Below are positions 1 to 5,727 of a stretch of DNA of 6,485 bases, in pieces; the first letter of the stretch is position 1, and the number at the start of each line of letters is the position of its first letter. The stretch comes from Planctomycetota bacterium (GTDB taxonomy: Bacteria; Planctomycetota; Phycisphaerae; WQYP01): assembly GCA_021816165.1 (NCBI GenBank), contig JAKAYZ010000142.1, positions 1 through 6,485 on the forward strand, read 5' to 3'. The notes under the pieces are model-generated. The model was not told the DNA's origin. It worked only from the letters and a program-made list of their open reading frames with translations, and did not search any database. Made by a program: the position numbers and the translations under genes.

Positions 1-143
<143 letters not shown>

Positions 144-227
144 TCAGCACCAACAAGTAGTCATGAACAGTACGGCTGTTTTACCGATTGGGATATCCAG
201 TAATGTACGGTTAAAAGATCGCATGAT

Positions 228-659
228 TTAATTTGAAGTAGCACCCTTGTTTTCCGAGTGTCGCTCAAACAGGTTGGGCACCGGGGGTTCGATAGCAACG
301 ACGTATTCACCGAGGCTCTCTTCCCTCGGAGTTTCCAGGGAAAACCTTAGTTCGCCATGGGTGGCCAATACAAGATTTCCCAGATCCGCCACGATACGCG
401 CCATGCGCTGCCCGGCGAAGCTAACCGATCCCGGCGATGACGCCAGAACAGCGCCATTCAATCGCACCGTTACATTCGCTGGAAAAGTATCCTCGTCGCC
501 ATTTCGCTTCTCAAGCACTGCCAGGACCATCAGACCCGGTAAAACCGCAGGCACACTGGCCAGTGTGAGCGAGTCTAATATCCCGATTGCAGAAGCGGCG
601 TTGGAAAACGTATCCACAAGAACCTGTCGGCAAGCGACCAATAAGCGTACATCAGGCAT
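228..659 (-). CDS. Small DUF6941-like protein, last gene of a three-gene overlapping unit
   Basis: 143 residues, no signal peptide or membrane segment, so probably cytoplasmic. The N-terminus (MPDVRLLVACRQVLVDTFSN, then a stretch ending IGILDSLTLASVP) has the pattern I associate with the uncharacterised DUF6941 family: hydrophobic strand, C-R/D, D-x-x-S-N, then a strand ending I-L-D. The middle and C-terminus alternate hydrophobic and polar residues (VTVRLNGAVL, LRFSLETP, YVVAIEPP), suggesting a small beta-sandwich. The start ATG is well supported: GGGGAG lies six bases upstream (666-671). The gene overlaps the end of the preceding gene by 8 bp, so translation is probably coupled. Family assignment is from memory of the motif and should be treated as tentative; the biochemical role is unknown. 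Confidence 0.75.
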   Translation of the reverse strand: MPDVRLLVACRQVLVDTFSNAASAIGILDSLTLASVPAVLPGLMVLAVLEKRNGDEDTFPANVTVRLNGAVLASSPGSVSFAGQRMARIVADLGNLVLATHGELRFSLETPREESLGEYVVAIEPPVPNLFERHSENKGATSN

Positions 660-1077
660 TCGCCGCTCCCCAATGGCTGGCTGGCAATTGTGTTGCCACG
701 ATCTGCGGAGAGTGGAGCAATTCTTGAGGACTCCGCGTCTGTGATGACGGCACTATTCGGCTAAGCATGTAACCTTTGACAGCGCCAACCCAATGTAGGT
801 CATCCGGTCCGCAGCGCCGGAGGGCACGGACGGCATCGGGGGTCTGCTTAATCCATAACGCAGCCATGATCAGGTAGAGCTTCGCGAGGTCGATTGGCTG
901 GTCGGTGGTGCGGATAGCCTCAAATTGGCCAATCAATGCCTCTACCGATTGCTCGTGCGCAAGCCTTTGAACCAATGCCAACGGTCGCAGGTACCGTGCA
1001 ATGTAGCCCGGCGTATTGGCATGAAGCACAATACTTCGCGCGTGCCCTAATTCCTCGGATTCATCAAGTACTTTCAT
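652..1077 (-). CDS. Uncharacterised small helical protein, middle gene of three-gene unit
   Basis: 141 residues with no family I recognise. The centre (about residues 25-105) looks like consecutive amphipathic helices, for example VEALIGQFEAIR, AKLYLIMAALWI and DAVRALRRCGPDDLHW, as in HEAT/TPR-like adaptor folds. The last 30 residues (rich in Ser, Gln, Pro) look disordered. No signal peptide or transmembrane helix is seen. ATG at 1075-1077 is preceded by AGGG about six bases upstream, inside the end of the peptidase-like gene, which it overlaps by 14 bp. Its own end overlaps the next start by 8 bp. Being sandwiched between two overlapping neighbours suggests a fixed stoichiometric partnership, perhaps an adaptor or inhibitor for the peptidase-like protein; that role is inference. 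It is a real gene by coding character and overlaps rather than by homology. Confidence 0.75.
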   Translation of the reverse strand: MKVLDESEELGHARSIVLHANTPGYIARYLRPLALVQRLAHEQSVEALIGQFEAIRTTDQPIDLAKLYLIMAALWIKQTPDAVRALRRCGPDDLHWVGAVKGYMLSRIVPSSQTRSPQELLHSPQIVATQLPASHWGAANA

Positions 1078-1627
1078 CTTTCACCCTGAAGAATTTCACC
1101 TTCGATTGGTTGTATGGGCAGTCGTAAACACGGTGCAAAGCCTCCGAACCGGCTCCCCATTTACTGAATATCCATATTTCCGCCAAACGGCCCTGGCCAT
1201 TCGCGGGTTTCACGTCAGCAACGACGCCGGAATGTTCCGCCTCGCCTTCAGCCGTTAAGTATAGTATGACATCACCGGGAAGTATATCCGGAAAAGGTAT
1301 TTCGTGGAATCCATCATCTTTCAATATCGTTGTTATCGACGCCGAATCACTCACGTTCGTGCGCCGCCCCGCAAATGTAAGGCCATGGCAATTATAAACC
1401 GGCGATCCCTGGGTGGTCCGCCATCGCACGTTGACCCATTTTTTATCGGCAATTACTTGACGGTTTTGACTCGCGATAAAAGGGGATAGATGCCAATCCT
1501 GCTGGTTTGGAATATCCGTACCCTTCCGCGTGTGCAGCGTAATTCTCGAGCATGGCGGATTTCCAGATTGGTTAAGGATTATTGACACAGCCCGGTATTT
1601 CTCCCAAAATTCTCTTTGTTGAGCCAC
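1064..1627 (-). CDS. Putative papain-fold (NlpC/P60- or CHAP-like) cysteine peptidase, first gene of three-gene unit
   Basis: 187 residues from a GTG start. The C-terminal half has the order expected of a small cysteine peptidase or amidase. A putative nucleophile Cys80 lies in YNCHGLTFAG at the start of a helix. PGDVILYL follows (residues 117-124), the G-D-V/I-x-x-Y strand common in NlpC/P60 and CHAP domains. His132 then lies in EHSGVV, and SKWGAGSEALH (residues 155-165) resembles the third block seen in uncharacterised relatives such as DUF7689-type proteins. No signal peptide is visible, so an intracellular or specially exported protein is more likely than a housekeeping cell-wall hydrolase. 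The first 70 residues match nothing I know. The start is uncertain: GGGAG (1641-1645) is 13 bases upstream, rather far, and no ATG exists in frame. The TGA ends 14 bp inside the next gene. Activity is inferred from motif order only. Confidence 0.65.
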   Translation of the reverse strand: MAQQREFWEKYRAVSIILNQSGNPPCSRITLHTRKGTDIPNQQDWHLSPFIASQNRQVIADKKWVNVRWRTTQGSPVYNCHGLTFAGRRTNVSDSASITTILKDDGFHEIPFPDILPGDVILYLTAEGEAEHSGVVADVKPANGQGRLAEIWIFSKWGAGSEALHRVYDCPYNQSKVKFFRVKDEST

Positions 1628-1743
1628 CGCAAAGGCACGGCTCCCGCCGGTATCTCGGATGTCTGATCAACTGGAATCGAGTAGGCTCCGCTCCCGTCAA
1701 CGCCAGAAAAATCCGATGGGACGACAGGTAACGCAGAGCAGTA

Positions 1744-1888
1744 GACCGCAGGAGGAATTTTCCCGCTTCGGCGACAGCCACGCTTATGTCCCGGCCTTAT
1801 GTGCTCTACTCTCTACTTTCTCCTGTCTCCTGCTCTATCGGGCCGCCGCCCGATTCTCCTGCTCTGTTTTGGCCTTCGGCCAAAACTG
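1744..1888. repeat. Diverged direct repeat, copy 1 (with extra hairpin)
   Basis: Begins GACCGCAGG and ends CCAAAACTG, as does copy 2. The first 66 bases match copy 2 at 56 positions by direct alignment without gaps. The copy is about 27 bp longer than copy 2 because of a segment containing the inverted repeat TCGGGC (1838-1843) / GCCCGA (1848-1853) and an additional CCTGCTCT motif. It ends in the perfect hairpin TTTTGGCC-TTC-GGCCAAAA (1867-1885). The T's lie 5' and the A's 3' on both strands, opposite to an intrinsic terminator. Confidence 0.85.
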
Positions 1889-1895
1889 CGTTGAA

Positions 1896-1919
1896 CAGGT
1901 GATCAGGTGAACAGGTGAC
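1896..1919. repeat. Short tandem array, three units of CAGGTGAN
   Basis: CAGGTGA starts at 1896, 1904 and 1912, an exact 8-bp period. A fourth, related CAGGTGG starts at 1922, inside repeat copy 2. The reverse complement core (TCACCTG) appears twice more at about 1985-2007, so the motif occurs in both orientations around copy 2. Function is unknown; it may be a slippage product or a protein-binding array. Confidence 0.8.
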
Positions 1920-2034
1920 CGCAGGTGGGATTTTCACCCTCCGGCGACAGCCACTCTTACGACCCAACCTTATGTGCTCTACTTCTCACCTGCTCTAAAT
2001 TCACCTGCTCTGTTCTGGCTTTTAGCCAAAACTG
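1917..2034. repeat. Diverged direct repeat, copy 2, abutting tRNA-Gln
   Basis: Shares GACCGCAGG at its left end, GGCGACAGCCAC and CCTTATGTGCTCTAC in the middle, and CCAAAACTG at its right end with copy 1. Its right boundary reaches three bases into the tRNA gene (2032-2034). The terminal hairpin (2013-2031) is the tRNA 3' trailer: on the minus strand it begins directly after the discriminator base. A C-G pair in copy 1 (1874/1878) is replaced by T-A here (2020/2024), a compensatory change. The one remaining mismatch (2015/2029) becomes a G-U wobble on the minus-strand RNA. Confidence 0.85.
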
Positions 2035-2102
2035 GGGGATCTGGATTCGAACCAGAACAAGCAGAACCAAAATCTGCTGTGCTACCGTTACACCATCCCC
2101 CA
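2032..2102 (-). tRNA. tRNA-Gln (anticodon UUG)
   Basis: A full 71-nt cloverleaf can be folded by eye. The acceptor stem is TGGGGGA with TCCCCCA (first pair U-A, as in many tRNA-Gln). The D arm is GTG/CAC with AACGGTAG in its loop. The anticodon stem is GCAGA/TCTGC around loop TTTTGGT, giving anticodon UUG at 2068-2070. The T arm is TCTGG/CCAGA with loop TTCGAAT, and the discriminator is G at 2032. CCA is not encoded; TTTTGGC follows, so CCA must be added enzymatically. It decodes CAA and, by wobble, CAG. It lies downstream of the Sel1-repeat gene on the same strand. Confidence 0.97.
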
Positions 2103-2171
2103 AAAAGGGCTTTGCCACCTGTGATTCGCCCGTGCTCTTCGGCGTAGGCAATCGACCGCGACAAGTCCATT

Positions 2172-2201
2172 AGTTTATCCGACACGCCCGCTTGGGGTCA
2201 A
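2172..2201 (-). promoter_or_regulatory. Candidate sigma-70 promoter for tRNA-Gln
   Basis: On the minus strand, TTGACC (2196-2201, five of six consensus) is followed after 18 bases by TAAACT (2172-2177, four of six). Transcription would start near 2165, leaving about 60 bases of leader for RNase P to remove before the tRNA 5' end at 2102. It lies just after the Sel1-repeat stop codon, so it would make the tRNA independent of that gene. Judged by eye only. Confidence 0.45.
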
Positions 2202-2233
2202 ACCGCAACTTCCGCCGACGAACCCAGGTCGTG

Positions 2234-3826
2234 CTAAGGCAGAAGCCGCCAGAGTGAGGACCAGAATCCGTGAGCAGCTTCGTAACGTTCGGCCAGTACG
2301 GTTTTTGCGTCCGCATTTCCTTCCGCCGCTGCTTTATGCCACCAAATAAAGGCAAGTCGTCGGCTCCGGTGGACGCCCTTGCCGTTATCATAAAGATACC
2401 CAAGCCCGTACATCGCCTCACTGTCTCCGGCGGCTGCGCCTCTTTTCCACCATGCTGCAGCCGTCTGATATTTCTTGGCAACGCCCCATCCATTCTGATA
2501 GAGCAATCCAATAGCGTACATCGCGGAGGGGCTCCCGGCTGCCGCGGCCTTCGTGTACCACTTCATTGCCTTCGCATAGCTTCGGGGTATACCCCGGCCG
2601 CTCCGGTACGAGGAGCCAACGGCGTACATTCCATCAGCGCTTCCCGCGTATGCAGCTTTTCGTGCCCAAGCCAGCGTTTTTCTTCGACTCTTCGGGACGC
2701 CCCAGCCGTGGTGGAAAAGGAACGAGATGGCATACATCGCGTCGCTGTTGCCGGATGAGGCTGCCATTCGATACCACGTCATCGCCTTCTGGTAACTCGT
2801 TTTTGCGCCCCATCCACGCAGATACAGGTTTCCCATAATGTACATTGCGGCGGCGTCGCCCGCCGCCGCCGCACGCCGGCATCGCTGCTTAGCCTTTCGA
2901 TACCAGAACATTGCCTTGCTGCGGCTCTTCGCCACGCCCAATCCCTTCAGGTGGAGATACCCTACAACGACTGGAGCTTCGGGACTGCCCACGGCGCTCG
3001 CCTTCCGGCACCACGTCATTGCCTTCTGGTAATTTTTGGGGACACCCCAGCCACGCTGATAGCACACGCCAATCATGCACATTCCAGTCCCACTTCCCGC
3101 CTCCGCTGCCCGACGGTACCACCCCATCGCCTCGTGGGGATTCCGCGCCACGCCTAACCCTTTTTGATAAAGATGGCCGATGTAATTCAGCCCGTTGAGG
3201 CTGCCTCCCCTCGCCGCTTTTTTATACCAGAACATCGCCACGTGATAGTTGCGGGCAACGCCCCACCCCCGCTGGTAAAGAAATCCTACCGCGCACATCG
3301 CGTTAGCACTTCCCGCGTCAGCCGCATGCCGAAAGTACACCATTGCTTTTTTGTAATCCCGCGGCACACCCCATCCCATCGCGTAAACGGTACCCTTTGC
3401 CATTCCATCTCCCGCCGCCGATGATTTCTGCCACCACGCCCTCATTTTCCGATAGCTTAGCGGCACGCCCCAGCCGCGACGGTAAAGTGCGCCGAGGTGC
3501 CACATCGCCGCAGCATTTCCAGCCGTAGCGGCTTTCCGTAAGAGCTTTGCCGCCCTACTGTAATTGTGGCCACGCAGGGCGGAAAGGGCCGCCATGTAGT
3601 CGCGCCTATCGACGGAATCGATGGGTTTTTCCAGGGTTGCGCCCGGGGCGATTCCCATAGCGGGCATCGCCCACAATGTGGCGATAAGAGAACAAGCTAA
3701 GGCCAGCACCAAAAGCGACCGGCTGTTACGGAAATATCCCAAAGGGGTATCCGTTTGTCGCGCGTGCCCGTTGTACACCGTGATGCGGCTAGTTGAGAAA
3801 GAGTCTGCCAATTTTTCAACCTCCAT
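2234..3826 (-). CDS. Exported or membrane-anchored Sel1-like repeat protein (eleven repeats)
   Basis: 530 residues. A hydrophobic segment at about residues 36-60 (SLLVLALACSLIATLWAMP) is a signal peptide or anchor. Residues 104-504 contain eleven Sel1-like repeats of about 36 residues, with the recurring pattern A-M-x-x-x-G-x-L-Y-x-x-G-W-G-V followed by K-A-M-x-W-Y-x-K-A-A-x-A-G. Half repeats cap both ends. SLR proteins form alpha-solenoids that hold partner proteins, here probably in the periplasm. Repeat 2 lacks one residue, and repeat 6 carries a 7-residue basic insertion (residues 312-318) before AAAAGD. The ATG at 3824-3826 has no Shine-Dalgarno site and leaves 33 residues before the hydrophobic segment, long for a signal peptide; a downstream GTG (residue 17) or other start is possible. 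The C-terminus ends in an aromatic stretch (FWSSLWRLLP). A promoter and structured leader lie upstream. Its partner is unknown. Confidence 0.93.
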   Translation of the reverse strand: MEVEKLADSFSTSRITVYNGHARQTDTPLGYFRNSRSLLVLALACSLIATLWAMPAMGIAPGATLEKPIDSVDRRDYMAALSALRGHNYSRAAKLLRKAATAGNAAAMWHLGALYRRGWGVPLSYRKMRAWWQKSSAAGDGMAKGTVYAMGWGVPRDYKKAMVYFRHAADAGSANAMCAVGFLYQRGWGVARNYHVAMFWYKKAARGGSLNGLNYIGHLYQKGLGVARNPHEAMGWYRRAAEAGSGTGMCMIGVCYQRGWGVPKNYQKAMTWCRKASAVGSPEAPVVVGYLHLKGLGVAKSRSKAMFWYRKAKQRCRRAAAAGDAAAMYIMGNLYLRGWGAKTSYQKAMTWYRMAASSGNSDAMYAISFLFHHGWGVPKSRRKTLAWARKAAYAGSADGMYAVGSSYRSGRGIPRSYAKAMKWYTKAAAAGSPSAMYAIGLLYQNGWGVAKKYQTAAAWWKRGAAAGDSEAMYGLGYLYDNGKGVHRSRRLAFIWWHKAAAEGNADAKTVLAERYEAAHGFWSSLWRLLP

Positions 3827-3887
3827 CGGAAGGGGGTACGAATGATTGAATGATCCACGTGCCTGCGCCTATCGGAAGAATTTTTCG

Positions 3888-3939
3888 GCGAGGCGAGATC
3901 TAATTTGCCCCTCGTTCTCGTGCGCGAAATTCGCCTCGC
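3888..3939 (-). promoter_or_regulatory. Inverted repeat in the leader of the Sel1-repeat gene
   Basis: GCGAGGCGA (3888-3896) pairs perfectly with TCGCCTCGC (3931-3939). After a 6-base bulge the stem continues with ATTT (3903-3906) against AAAT (3927-3930), leaving a 20-base loop. If the promoter at 3991-4019 is used, this element sits in the 5' leader about 60 bases before the start codon. No T-run follows on the minus strand, so it is not a typical terminator; it may be a leader structure or an operator. Confidence 0.5.
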
Positions 3940-3990
3940 TTGAGGTGGCAGATCCCGCCCGCTTCGTCCGAAATCGCTTGTACTGGGATG

Positions 3991-4019
3991 AGTATAAGCG
4001 GTTGCCCGCACCATAGCAA
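3991..4019 (-). promoter_or_regulatory. Candidate sigma-70 promoter for the Sel1-repeat gene
   Basis: On the minus strand, TTGCTA (4014-4019) and TATACT (3991-3996) are separated by exactly 17 bases; the -10 matches five of six consensus positions and the -35 four of six. Predicted start near 3984 gives a leader of about 158 bases before the ATG at 3826. The -35 box overlaps a short palindrome (AGCAAAA 4015-4021 with TTTTGCT 4024-4030). It lies in the gap after the flippase stop codon, so the Sel1 gene need not depend on flippase transcription. Confidence 0.55.
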
Positions 4020-4091
4020 AAGGTTTTGCTGGATCGCTGCTGTGCTTAAACGCTGCCGCATTGAGCTATTTACGTGTGCGCGGTATGTGCG

Positions 4092-5603
4092 TCACACGCC
4101 GGCGGCCCGTTGCCGCACGGTGTGCCAAAGCGCCAGAAGCTCTGTATTATAAAACCATATAGATAAAGCTGTGTAAATCAGTAAGAACGAAACGGTCCCG
4201 CATACGATATTCTCCCATACGGGAAGCGTAATGGGGGCCGCCAGAAGCCTTACACCGATCCACGGTGCGGCCGCGGCCATCGCCATGGCCGCCGGACGCA
4301 GAAATAATGCCGCCACATCGCCCCAAGTTCCGCCGCCCGGCCCAATGGCTTGTCGCACCAGCAGGGGGGCGGCAACGGCCCAGAAAATACTCACCGCAAG
4401 GGCGAGAATCACGGCACCCCCGGCCCACGCGGCAAACAACGCCAGCGGTAGATACACCAGGGCACTGCCTGTGGCCCAGGCGAGTTGGAATCTGAAGCGG
4501 CCTTGCGCCAAAATGAAATTCAACGATGGCTCCACCAGTAGCATAAACGCTGCGCCTAACGACAGGACTTCCAGCGGCAGAATCGCCGCGTGCCATTTGT
4601 TGCCATAAACCAATGTCAGCAGAGGCCGGGCCAGCAGTGATTCCAGCACGCACAGCGGCATACCGGCCAATGCCACAAGGTTGGCAGCCCGGAGAAACGC
4701 GGCGGTCTGCCGATTGATCTGATTCTCCATGGACGTAAGAGCCGGATACAGCACTCCGGCAACATTGGTGGAAAAGACCTGGCTGATCTGCGTGGATAAA
4801 TTGGACGCGAAAAAATAATCGCCGACGATTGTCACGGAAGCAAAGGCCCGCAGACACGACATTTCGGCAATTCGGCTTACAGTTTGAAATACTACCGCGC
4901 CCATCAGCAGGCCCGACTTTTCAATCAGGTAAGGCCAGCGGCGAAAGTGTGCATGGAGCTTAATGCGCGTAGGAGCCGCCATCCACAGGGCAATCGCCCG
5001 CAGCGCTCCCACCACGGGCAGGGGAATGACAAAACTGTAGACTCCCCAGCCCAGCGCCGCCAGCACAATGCTAAGTACCATGGCGATGATGTTATAACCC
5101 AGGCCAATCATGGCCAATTCGCGGAATCGCATATCCTGCATGAGCCGTGCGGTGGGCACCGCGAATAACGCGGTGATGGCGACGCCGGGCGCAATGATGT
5201 CCATAATGGGAATTAACTGCGGCGCGTGAAAGGCCGCCGCTGCGTAGGGTGCCGCCAGCAGCATCAGCAAGCCGGCGGCCATTCCCAGCGCGATTTCCAT
5301 CCAGAATGCTGGTGTAGCCCAACGTTTGAAACTTCGCCGCTTTTGCACCAGGATTTGCGGCATGCCGGATTGCCGAAGAATATTAGGAATCGCTGCGGCC
5401 GCATACGCCAGCCCGACCAGCCCGAAATCGTGCGGCACCAGCAGACGCGCCAGAATAATCTGGCCGATGAAACCAAAGCTTTTGGATGCCAGCGTCTGAA
5501 AAATCATCCATGCCACGCCGCCGAGGCTGCGTCGCGCAATGGGCGAAGCCGTTGCCGGACCGTCGCCAGCGGGGGACTGTGCCTTGTTTTCAGGTGTGTG
5601 CAT
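4092..5603 (-). CDS. Polysaccharide (O-antigen type) flippase, Wzx/MOP-superfamily membrane protein
   Basis: About 503 residues with 12-14 hydrophobic segments, the usual size for this family. The N-terminal part reads RRSLGGVAWMIFQTLASK, then QIILARLLVPHDFGLVGLA. This is the signature start of lipid-linked oligosaccharide flippases of the Polysacc_synt/WzxC group: R-x-L-x-P-x-D-F-G-L-V at the end of helix 1. Near residues 333-350 (numbered from the GTG) YGNKWHAAILPLEVLSL matches the family's G-x-x-W-x-x-A-x-x-P-L-x-x-L segment. The protein would flip undecaprenyl-linked repeat units to the periplasmic face of the inner membrane. ATG at 5601-5603 is chosen; a GTG immediately before it (5604-5606) is the alternative, and neither has a clear Shine-Dalgarno site. 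It is divergent from an O-antigen ligase/polymerase-like gene 124 bp away, which supports a surface-polysaccharide role. The substrate cannot be told from the sequence. Confidence 0.92.
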   Translation of the reverse strand: MHTPENKAQSPAGDGPATASPIARRSLGGVAWMIFQTLASKSFGFIGQIILARLLVPHDFGLVGLAYAAAAIPNILRQSGMPQILVQKRRSFKRWATPAFWMEIALGMAAGLLMLLAAPYAAAAFHAPQLIPIMDIIAPGVAITALFAVPTARLMQDMRFRELAMIGLGYNIIAMVLSIVLAALGWGVYSFVIPLPVVGALRAIALWMAAPTRIKLHAHFRRWPYLIEKSGLLMGAVVFQTVSRIAEMSCLRAFASVTIVGDYFFASNLSTQISQVFSTNVAGVLYPALTSMENQINRQTAAFLRAANLVALAGMPLCVLESLLARPLLTLVYGNKWHAAILPLEVLSLGAAFMLLVEPSLNFILAQGRFRFQLAWATGSALVYLPLALFAAWAGGAVILALAVSIFWAVAAPLLVRQAIGPGGGTWGDVAALFLRPAAMAMAAAAPWIGVRLLAAPITLPVWENIVCGTVSFLLIYTALSIWFYNTELLALWHTVRQRAAGV

Positions 5604-5606
5604 CAC

Positions 5607-5727
5607 ATTTCAGACCCATCGCAATCCCGGCCATCACTCGGACAGGCTTTTAGTGCTCGCATCGGATAGTATCATAAACCAGTCCGGTTGGCTTGGGGAA
5701 TTTCCGTGGTATCCTGCCGATGAAATC
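5607..5727. other. Divergent intergenic region between flippase and ligase-like genes
   Basis: This gap of about 120 bp should carry promoters in both directions. On the plus strand TATCAT (5670-5675) and TATCCT (5710-5715) resemble -10 boxes but have no good -35 at the right distance. On the minus strand GATACT and TACTAT, overlapping the same place, are equally weak. No hairpin with a T-run is seen. Confidence 0.35.

Larger units (their letters stand above)
1628..2031. other. Non-coding spacer between tRNA-Gln and the three-gene unit
   Basis: This 404-bp stretch holds no convincing gene. From right to left on the minus strand it contains the tRNA trailer and repeat copy 2, an 8-bp tandem array, repeat copy 1 with two hairpins, and about 115 bp before the peptidase start. 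I see no strong promoter for the three-gene unit; a TTGACG box near 1688-1693 has no matching -10. Read-through from the tRNA promoter is therefore possible. The 1579-1812 stretch is open on the minus strand in a different frame from the peptidase but has no ATG, GTG or TTG in its first 60 codons. Confidence 0.6.

Noticed and set aside
166..180. AACAG/CTGTT hairpin between the DUF6941-like gene and glmU
   Set aside because: Only a 5-bp stem, with T's after it on the wrong strand for the minus-strand operon; too weak to call a terminator.
247..744. Plus-strand open frame of 165 codons
   Set aside because: It is antisense to the DUF6941-like and helical genes, which have ribosome sites and coupled overlaps; the product is Arg/Ser/Thr-rich and looks random.
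1867..1885. Perfect hairpin considered as a rho-independent terminator
   Set aside because: T's precede and A's follow the stem on both strands, the reverse of a terminator; no T-run follows.
1744..2034. Repeats considered as a CRISPR array or insertion sequence
   Set aside because: Only two diverged copies of unequal length, no regular spacer, no transposase and no terminal inverted repeats.
1979..2185. Minus-strand open frame of 68 codons across the tRNA
   Set aside because: Its middle is simply translated tRNA-Gln (the familiar W-C-N-G-S-T pattern of false ORFs over tRNAs), and it lies in the tRNA leader and trailer.
2270..3528. Several plus- and minus-strand open frames inside the Sel1-repeat gene
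   Set aside because: They are frame shadows of the repeated coding sequence; their apparent similarity to each other only reflects the 108-bp coding repeat.
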